DNA of 6,069 bases from an uncultured Ruminococcus sp. (GTDB lineage: Bacteria > Bacillota > Clostridia > Oscillospirales > Ruminococcaceae). The stretch's first letter is position 1, and each line of letters opens with the position of its first letter. Location: contig CAMVIL010000088.1 in the NCBI GenBank assembly GCA_947167535.1, positions 1-6,069 of the forward strand, in the 5' to 3' direction. The notes beneath the pieces are model-generated. The model was not told the origin of the DNA, did not search any database, and worked only from the letters and a program-made list of their open reading frames with translations. Shown here in pieces: positions 1-4,527 of the stretch. The position numbers were made by a program, and so were the translations under genes.

Positions 1-772
1 AGGTGGAGGTCAATCCGATAATTACAAGCGCGGAGACTATGTCCGTGTCCGTGGTGTTCAAAACTTCCGTCTGCTTGTTTATGTCCTCTGCGAAGCAAAT
101 CCAAATAACGGATATGAAATCAAAGATACCGTGCAGTATTATGCAGGGAAGGAGATTATCTGTGCGGTAGTAGATCACGGCAAAAAGAACGCCGAAGAAG
201 AAAGCGTATATCACCTGCGTAATCGTTGCGATAACGAGATCGGGAGCGAATATGAGATTTGTAAGATGAACGATCCCGAAAACGGCACCCGACAAAAGCG
301 CCGCACGGTATATGCCTTTTTTGCTCTCGCCGAAATATTTTCTGAATGAGTTGAATATCAGACCTCTGTATAAGATCTCCTCGACCGCTCCCACGGTCAT
401 ATTGAATACAAAAAACAGCAGGAGCCGCGGGAGCACACGGGCAAAGCCGATCTCGGGCTTCTGATAGCTCATCATCAGCGACGATACTCCGGCGATACAT
501 ATCACAAGACCGTGCAGAAAAATGCCCCGGACAAGCCCGTCCTTCCCGATACCGATCTTCATTCCGAACAGCTTTTTGATGATGAGGATAAATACCGCCG
601 AAACAAAAATATTCTGCACAGTGTTCACGATCGCCGATAACTTCGCGTCGGAAAGCCAGCTTTCGGGTACTACGAGTTTGTCTAAAATGCCCCAAAAAAC
701 CATGTTTAAGAATATAAGACCGACAGCCAATATTAGTATCAATATTTTGTTTTTCTCAAATGCTTTTATCAT
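1..772 (-). CDS. CPBP family intramembrane metalloprotease (CAAX protease / Abi type), 3' end cut by window edge
   Basis: The frame opens at ATG 772 and reads 257 codons to the left edge with no stop, so the C-terminus is missing. GGAGG (781-785) lies 8 bases before the ATG. The protein is very hydrophobic, with about seven to eight predicted membrane segments (roughly residues 9-30, 46-66, 81-101, 111-130, 155-175, 180-201, 208-228 and one starting near 243). It carries the three CPBP signatures: EExxxR as E131-E132-I-L-Y-R136, FxxxH as F165-G-I-V-H169, and HxxxD as H214-G-I-F-D218. Characterised relatives are glutamic-type membrane proteases related to eukaryotic Rce1; in bacteria they serve in peptide processing, bacteriocin self-immunity or control of sensor proteins. 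It starts 14 bases after the stop of the second hydrolase and is almost surely co-transcribed with it. Its first codons are richer in A/T than those of the aminotransferase. The family call is firm; the substrate is unknown. Confidence 0.88.
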   Translation of the reverse strand, partial: MIKAFEKNKILILILAVGLIFLNMVFWGILDKLVVPESWLSDAKLSAIVNTVQNIFVSAVFILIIKKLFGMKIGIGKDGLVRGIFLHGLVICIAGVSSLMMSYQKPEIGFARVLPRLLLFFVFNMTVGAVEEILYRGLIFNSFRKYFGESKKGIYRAALLSGAVFGIVHLTNLIFAPDLVIATITQVIYAFFFGVLFAVIYYRTDNLLPCIILHGIFDFISVIWICFAEDINKQTEVLNTTDTDIVSALVIIGLTST

Positions 773-786
773 GCTGCGTTCCTCCA

Positions 787-1740
787 TTATTTGTCAAGTC
801 CATTGATGAACTCTCTCATATCCTTCGCTATCTTTTCGGATTCAAACTGGTGGACGTAGTGTCCGCAGTTTAGTTCTATCCTCTTGCCGTTCTTAGAAGC
901 GGCGACTATCTCGTCGCAGGCTTTGACCTCGTCTGCGTTGTCTATGCGGTCGGCGGAGATGTACTGTATCGTCGGGGTATCCGGCAGCGGCGAAGATGTT
1001 ATCTCGTCACATACGCCCGATACTGCATCGTTCTCGCGGGCTACCGTGTCATTCGCCTGATTCTTGCAGACGAGGGCAATGTACTGCTTTTCTTCCCTTT
1101 TGGAAAGCCCCTCGTTGTCGCTTATCATAAGCAGAGGACGGTTGATACCCGAAAGCCTTACCAGCTTGTTGAGCTTTGTCAGCGTTTTCTGCGCCTTGCC
1201 TTCTCTTAAAGTCTTGTATTTCGGGTCGTTGCCGAAAGACATATCCAGTCCAACGATACCCTCGACCTCGTCGGGATACTTCTGCGCCCAGAGGGTAGCT
1301 TCAAGTCCCGACAGCGAGTGCGGGCAAAGCACGAAGGGACCCTCGATTCCCAGCTTTTCCAGCGCTACTCTGTCCTGACGGAGTATCGTGTCAAAATCGC
1401 GCTCGCCGTCTATCTCGTCGCTGAAGCCATAGCCGAACTTTTCGATAACGACTATTCTGTAATCGTCGGTGAGCTTCGACCAGAGCGGCTTGAAGTCGTA
1501 CAGCGGGGATTCTGTGCCCCAGCCCGACAGGAACACTATCGTGTGGTCGCCGCTGCCCTCGGTGTAGACGCTCATGTTGTGACCGTCAACCTCGACAAAC
1601 TGCCCCGGATTATCCTTGACTATATCCTTCTCGCCCGCCATCGCTATCGCGTTCCAGATACCCGTGATGACGAGCAGAGCTATCAGAAATATCGGTATCC
1701 CGAGAAGTATCTTGCCTACTATTTTCAGTGCTTTTTTCAC
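787..1740 (-). CDS. Membrane-anchored alpha/beta hydrolase, second paralog (GTG start)
   Basis: A 317-residue serine hydrolase of the alpha/beta fold. The N-terminus is basic (MKKALK) followed by one hydrophobic segment (about residues 8-29), which predicts a single anchor with the catalytic domain outside. Visible elements in order: oxyanion-loop region S72-G-W-G-T76; nucleophile elbow P140-H-S142-L-S-G145, in which the usual first and last glycines of GxSxG are replaced by Pro and Ser; candidate acid D264 in ISAD; catalytic histidine H294 in CGHYVH. The cap (about 168-255) is diverged from the upstream paralog, while residues 49-167 match it at 92 of 119 positions. The start is GTG at 1740, 12 bases after the upstream stop, with GGGG placed 8 bases before it; the nearby ATG at 1743-1745 is out of frame and stops after two codons. 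The substrate cannot be read from sequence; esterase, lipase or peptidase activity are all possible. Confidence 0.9.
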   Translation of the reverse strand: MKKALKIVGKILLGIPIFLIALLVITGIWNAIAMAGEKDIVKDNPGQFVEVDGHNMSVYTEGSGDHTIVFLSGWGTESPLYDFKPLWSKLTDDYRIVVIEKFGYGFSDEIDGERDFDTILRQDRVALEKLGIEGPFVLCPHSLSGLEATLWAQKYPDEVEGIVGLDMSFGNDPKYKTLREGKAQKTLTKLNKLVRLSGINRPLLMISDNEGLSKREEKQYIALVCKNQANDTVARENDAVSGVCDEITSSPLPDTPTIQYISADRIDNADEVKACDEIVAASKNGKRIELNCGHYVHQFESEKIAKDMREFINGLDK

Positions 1741-1748
1741 GTCATTAT

Positions 1749-1755
1749 CCCCTTA
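1749..1755 (-). promoter_or_regulatory. Ribosome binding site fused to the upstream stop codon, serving a GTG start
   Basis: The minus strand reads TAAGGGG: the TAA (1755-1753) ends the first hydrolase and the adjoining GGGG (1752-1749) is the likely Shine-Dalgarno for GTG 1740, 8 bases on. Such tight packing suggests translational coupling of the two paralogs. GTG is the only non-ATG start among the complete genes here. Confidence 0.65.
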
Positions 1756-2703
1756 CTTGTCGAGCCCCTGAATGAGCTCCTTTATGTCTGCGCTTATGCG
1801 CTCATACTCAAAGTCATGTACATAATGACCGCAGTCGAGCTTTATCAGCTGTCCGTCGGACGAAGCGTCCGCCATAGCCTGCGCGCCGCCTACCCAAAGT
1901 TCGTCGCCGCCGTAATCGGCTGAAACGTACATTATCATCGGCACGGTGGGAAGCGGTGAGGCGTTCAGTTCGTCTATCAACGCAAGCTCGTTGTCAAGAT
2001 CTCCCTCGTTAAACATCGTATCATTTGCCGTGACATGACAGGCTATCTCGGTGAATATCTTTTTCTCGTCATCGGTAAGCGTTCCCGACTGATCGAGATC
2101 ATAAAGCCTTAAAAGCCCCGTATTCTTCCCGAAACGATTGATGACCTTTGCAAGCCCCAGCAGCTTATCGTTGCTTCTGAGCGTCTCTTCGCTCTCGCAG
2201 TTTGGCGTACACATATCCAGCCCGACTATCGCTTCGACCTCATCGGGGTACTTCTGCGCCCAGAGAGTTGCTTCATATCCGGAGAAGGAATGAGCGCACA
2301 GCACATATGGAGCTTCAACGCCTGCCTTTTGGAGAGCTTCTCTGTCCTGACGGAGTATGGTGTCCATATCCCTTTCGCCGTCGATCTCGTCGCTGAAGCC
2401 GTAGCCGAACTTCTCCACAACTGCTATCCTGTTTTCATCGGAAAGCCTGCTGTAAAGCGCCTTGAAGTCCAGTATCGGAGAGGACGTTCCCCAGCCCGAC
2501 ATGAACACGAGCGTATGCTCGCCCTCACCCTCGGTATAGATGCTCATGTTATGACCGTCAACCTCGACCATCTCTCCGAGAGGTGTCTCGTAAAGGTCTT
2601 TGTTCTTTCTGAGCGCTATCTGATTGTATATCGTCATTATAATAAGGAATACTGCTATGAGTATCAGAAGTCCGAGTAATACTTTCTTTATTGCTTTTTT
2701 CAT
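1753..2703 (-). CDS. Membrane-anchored alpha/beta hydrolase, first paralog, with EF-hand-like loop in the cap
   Basis: A 316-residue alpha/beta hydrolase, first gene of the three-gene operon. I chose the ATG at 2703 and not the in-frame ATG at 2718: GAGGTG (2711-2716) sits 7 bases before the inner ATG and overlaps the outer one, and the inner start gives MKKAIKK, matching the paralog's MKKALK. A basic N-terminus and one hydrophobic segment (about residues 6-26) predict a membrane anchor with the enzyme domain outside. Motifs: oxyanion-loop S69-G-W-G-T73; nucleophile elbow A137-H-S139-F-S-G142 (GxSxG with both glycines changed); candidate acid D263; catalytic H293 in CGHYVH. In the cap, residues 202-213 have the full EF-hand loop spacing, which the second paralog lacks. 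The substrate is unknown. The pair arose by tandem duplication: residues 46-164 are about 77% identical to the neighbour. Confidence 0.91.
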   Translation of the reverse strand: MKKAIKKVLLGLLILIAVFLIIMTIYNQIALRKNKDLYETPLGEMVEVDGHNMSIYTEGEGEHTLVFMSGWGTSSPILDFKALYSRLSDENRIAVVEKFGYGFSDEIDGERDMDTILRQDREALQKAGVEAPYVLCAHSFSGYEATLWAQKYPDEVEAIVGLDMCTPNCESEETLRSNDKLLGLAKVINRFGKNTGLLRLYDLDQSGTLTDDEKKIFTEIACHVTANDTMFNEGDLDNELALIDELNASPLPTVPMIMYVSADYGGDELWVGGAQAMADASSDGQLIKLDCGHYVHDFEYERISADIKELIQGLDK

Positions 2704-2710
2704 TGCTATA

Positions 2711-2716
2711 CACCTC
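2711..2716 (-). promoter_or_regulatory. Ribosome binding site that decides the start of the first hydrolase
   Basis: GAGGTG on the minus strand, 7 bases before ATG 2703. It overlaps the alternative in-frame ATG at 2718-2716, which has only AT-rich sequence before it. This favours a 316-residue product over a 321-residue one. Confidence 0.8.
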
Positions 2717-2754
2717 ATGTTATTTATTTGTATATAATACTATATCGTTCATCT

Positions 2755-2775
2755 ATATTATACGCTGTATAGTAT
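2755..2775. promoter_or_regulatory. Operator-like imperfect palindrome in the leader (copy 2)
   Basis: The same arms, ATATTATA and TATAGTAT, around the centre CGCTG on the plus strand. Its centre is 33 bases from that of copy 1, about three helical turns, so two bound dimers would face the same side of DNA. It lies just downstream of the predicted transcription start. A further half-site ATACTATA (2737-2744) follows closer to the gene. Confidence 0.6.
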
Positions 2776-2784
2776 CTTTGTCTG
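2757..2784 (-). promoter_or_regulatory. Possible second, degenerate promoter copy downstream of the main one
   Basis: A second TATAAT (2762-2757) lies 33 bases downstream of the first, preceded at 16 bases by CAGACA (2784-2779), a weakened -35. The GACAAA, ATACTATA and TATAATAT elements of the main promoter all recur here in the same order, so this looks like a tandem duplication of the promoter/operator unit. Whether it still starts transcription cannot be told from sequence; it may serve only as an operator. Confidence 0.4.
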
Positions 2785-2787
2785 ATA

Positions 2788-2808
2788 ATATTATATGCCA
2801 TATAGTAT
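2788..2808. promoter_or_regulatory. Operator-like imperfect palindrome over the -10 box (copy 1)
   Basis: On the plus strand, arms ATATTATA and TATAGTAT flank the 5-base centre TGCCA; one arm position is mismatched. The site covers the -10 box and the adjoining spacer, a classic place for a dimeric repressor. It matches copy 2 at 18 of 21 positions. The regulator is not identifiable from this window. Confidence 0.6.
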
Positions 2809-2818
2809 TGTTTGTCAA
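2790..2818 (-). promoter_or_regulatory. Consensus sigma-A promoter of the hydrolase-hydrolase-CPBP operon
   Basis: The minus strand has TTGACA (2818-2813), a 17-base spacer and TATAAT (2795-2790), a perfect match to the housekeeping consensus. Transcription should begin near 2783, giving a leader of about 80 bases before ATG 2703. The spacer and -10 box lie inside a palindrome (2788-2808), so a strong promoter is probably held down by a repressor. It lies about 90 bases past the aminotransferase terminator, so the operon is an independent unit. Confidence 0.85.
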
Positions 2819-2825
2819 GAGATAT

Positions 2826-2850
2826 TATACAAAAACTATAAGTTTGTATA
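2826..2850. repeat. Perfect inverted repeat upstream of the -35 box
   Basis: TATACAAA (2826-2833) and TTTGTATA (2843-2850) are exact inverted repeats with a 9-base spacer. The centre lies roughly 55 bases upstream of the predicted start, where an activator could bind. Its sequence differs from the palindromes downstream, so it would serve another protein. Chance symmetry in AT-rich DNA is possible. Confidence 0.4.
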
Positions 2851-2910
2851 TTTCCACAAATCCAAGTGCTGTTCAAGAGCCGTATTTGTGCAGCTGTCAT
2901 CAAAAGCCGC

Positions 2911-2948
2911 AAAAAACCACCCGCAGAAATCACGTTCCACGGGTGGTT
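2911..2948 (-). terminator. Intrinsic terminator of the aminotransferase gene
   Basis: Minus-strand arms AACCACCCG and CGGGTGGTT (2948-2940 and 2923-2915) pair perfectly over 9 bp. Inner pairing of UGGAA with UUCUG adds five pairs (two of them G-U) and leaves a 6-base loop. A run of T (through 2911) follows at once. It starts about 24 bases after the aminotransferase stop codon. Confidence 0.88.
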
Positions 2949-2972
2949 ATAGTTAATTCTTTTACTTATGTC

Positions 2973-4250
2973 TTACTCAGCCAGCAGCTTTTCAGCAGAC
3001 GCCAGCTTGACAGCACAGGCAAAGATCTCCATTGCCTTGCTCAGTTCCTCAACAGAAGGGAAGGTGGGAGCTATGCGGATATTCTTGTCCTCGGGGTCCT
3101 TGCCGTAGGGGTAGGTAGCTCCTGCGCCGGTCATGGTAACGCCGGCTTCCTTGCAGAGGGAAACTATCCTCTTTGCACAGCCCGGCAGAGCATCGAAGCT
3201 TACGAAGTAACCGCCGTTGGGCTTGTTGTAGCTGCCGATGCCGAGAGGTGCGACCTCAGCGTCGAGGGTCTTGATCACCGCATCGAATCTGGGTGCAAGA
3301 ACTGCAGCGTGCTTCTTCATGTGCTCCACAACGTTCTCGAACTTGCCGTCGAAGAACTTAACGTGACGCAGCATATTCAGCTTGTCGTAACCGATGGTGT
3401 AGATGGTCATAACATCGAGGTGAGCCTTGAGGTTGCGCTCGCTTGCAGCCATGATGGCAACGCCGCTTCCGGGGAAGGTCACCTTAGAGGTGGACGCGAA
3501 CATGAAGACCATGTCTTCCTTGCCGTTCTTTGCAGCCTCGTCGTAGAGGTTGAGCAGCTTGTCGGGAGTGTCGCTCAGGTGATGAATGCAGTAAGCGTTG
3601 TCCCAGAAGATGCGGAAGTCGCTTGCAGCGGGCGAGAGGTTCGCCATGCGCTTTACGACCTCGTCGGAGTAGGTGATACCGGTGGGGTTAGCGTACATCG
3701 GCACACACCAGATACCCTTTATAGAAGGATCCTCAGCCACCAGCTTCTCTACAACATCCATATCGGGGCCGTTCTCGTCGGTGGGAACGGTTATCATCTC
3801 AAAGCCGAACTGCTCGGTGATAGCGAAGTGTCTGTCGTAACCGGGCACGGGGCAGAGCCACTTGATCTTGCCCTGATCCTTCCAGGGCTTCTCGCCGCCC
3901 CCAACGCCGTAATTGTAGCAGCGGGATACGTTATCGTACATTATCTTCAGGCTGGAGTTACCGAACACGATAACATTCTCGGGCTTAACGCCGAGCATGG
4001 GAGCGAAGAGCGCCTTAGCCTCGGGGATACCGCTCAGCAGACCGTAGTTGAAGTAATTGTCGTCTATATCATCAAAATCAGCCGCCTTAAGGCAGTCCAG
4101 CATGGGAGCGGTCAGCTCCAGCTGCTCGTGACCGGGCTTGCCTCTCGCCATGTTGAGCGACAGACCGAGCGCCTTGTAGCCGTCATATTCCTTCTGCGCC
4201 TCAGCCTTAAAAGCCTCAAGCTGTTCTTTGTTCATTTCTGATAATACCAT
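2973..4250 (-). CDS. PLP-dependent class I aminotransferase, aspartate aminotransferase Ic type
   Basis: A complete 425-residue fold-type I PLP enzyme, predicted cytosolic, most like the Ic group of aspartate aminotransferases (Aminotran_MocR family, with the Corynebacterium glutamicum enzyme as characterised example). Landmarks: ARGKPG (35-40) near the N-terminus; N188 in ANPTG, which contacts the PLP ring oxygen; D217 and Y220 in WDNAY, with D217 pairing the pyridine nitrogen; Schiff-base lysine K256 in STSK; and R392 in NIRIAP, the expected substrate carboxylate arginine. All key residues are present, so it should be active, moving amino groups between aspartate/glutamate and their keto acids. 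The start at ATG 4250 is backed by GGAGG (4259-4263) 8 bases away. The gene has its own promoter and terminator, so it is monocistronic. C-ending codons and AAG are favoured more strongly than in the neighbours, suggesting high expression. Exact substrate choice is inferred. Confidence 0.93.
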   Translation of the reverse strand: MVLSEMNKEQLEAFKAEAQKEYDGYKALGLSLNMARGKPGHEQLELTAPMLDCLKAADFDDIDDNYFNYGLLSGIPEAKALFAPMLGVKPENVIVFGNSSLKIMYDNVSRCYNYGVGGGEKPWKDQGKIKWLCPVPGYDRHFAITEQFGFEMITVPTDENGPDMDVVEKLVAEDPSIKGIWCVPMYANPTGITYSDEVVKRMANLSPAASDFRIFWDNAYCIHHLSDTPDKLLNLYDEAAKNGKEDMVFMFASTSKVTFPGSGVAIMAASERNLKAHLDVMTIYTIGYDKLNMLRHVKFFDGKFENVVEHMKKHAAVLAPRFDAVIKTLDAEVAPLGIGSYNKPNGGYFVSFDALPGCAKRIVSLCKEAGVTMTGAGATYPYGKDPEDKNIRIAPTFPSVEELSKAMEIFACAVKLASAEKLLAE

Positions 4251-4309
4251 TACTATTTCCTCCGTATATTCATCTTTACATTATTATCTGATAAATTTTC
4301 ACCTATACC

Positions 4310-4338
4310 ATTATATACCCAAAGCGCGATTTTTGCAA
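4310..4338 (-). promoter_or_regulatory. Sigma-A promoter of the aminotransferase gene
   Basis: The minus strand shows TTGCAA (4338-4333), a 17-base spacer and TATAAT (4315-4310). The -10 is perfect and the -35 matches TTGACA at four of six bases. Transcription should start near 4303, giving a leader of about 50 bases before ATG 4250. The -35 box lies within one arm of an inverted repeat. Confidence 0.78.
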
Positions 4339-4362
4339 GTATTTTTTTATGTCTTGCAAAAA
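4330..4362. repeat. Inverted repeat overlapping the aminotransferase -35 box
   Basis: TTTTTGCAAG (4330-4339) and CTTGCAAAAA (4353-4362) on the plus strand are exact 10-base inverted repeats around a 13-base T-rich spacer. One arm contains the -35 hexamer. It lies upstream of the predicted start, so it would act as DNA (an operator) and not as an RNA hairpin. A smaller repeat, ACAGT/ACTGT (4376-4390), lies just beyond it. Confidence 0.45.
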
Positions 4363-4474
4363 ATCATGATATTAAACAGTACAAGACTGTAAAAAGCCGT
4401 ATATATGGGCACTTTTACCGATAAAATTGCATATCCGCGCCCACTGCAATGAATCTTCGGTTATCAGAATATTC

Positions 4475-4507
4475 AAAAACAGGCCCCGCACACCTGCGGA
4501 GCCTGTT
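4475..4507 (-). terminator. Intrinsic terminator of the polymerase-like gene
   Basis: On the minus strand, arms at 4507-4495 and 4490-4478 form a 13-bp stem with one U-G wobble, a 4-base loop (GGTG) and a run of five T (4479-4475). It begins 20 bases after the stop codon at 4528. It separates this gene from the aminotransferase downstream. Confidence 0.9.
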
Positions 4508-4527
4508 CCGTTGGATTTTCATCCTTC

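Noticed and set aside
156..695. Minus-strand open frame of 179 codons
   Set aside because: It is out of frame with the CPBP gene, which has the ribosome binding site, membrane segments and all three CPBP motifs. The translation is Arg/Cys-rich and unlike a real protein.
1318..1923. Plus-strand open frame of 201 codons
   Set aside because: It is a shadow of the two hydrolases; a similar shadow recurs at 2290-2679 because the paralogs share sequence, which explains the apparent conservation.
2703..2783. Riboswitch or other structured leader before the first hydrolase
   Set aside because: The leader is short and AT-rich, with palindromes better explained as DNA sites; no terminator-like stem or known aptamer motif is seen.
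2724..2933. Minus-strand open frame of 69 codons between the aminotransferase and the hydrolase operon
   Set aside because: It runs through the terminator and the promoter/operators, and has no ribosome binding site.
2691..4241. Long plus-strand open frame of 516 codons
   Set aside because: It lies antisense to the aminotransferase, whose catalytic motifs, ribosome binding site, promoter and terminator are all clear. The frame stays open because of the codon bias of the real gene; it crosses the terminator and promoter and resembles no known family.
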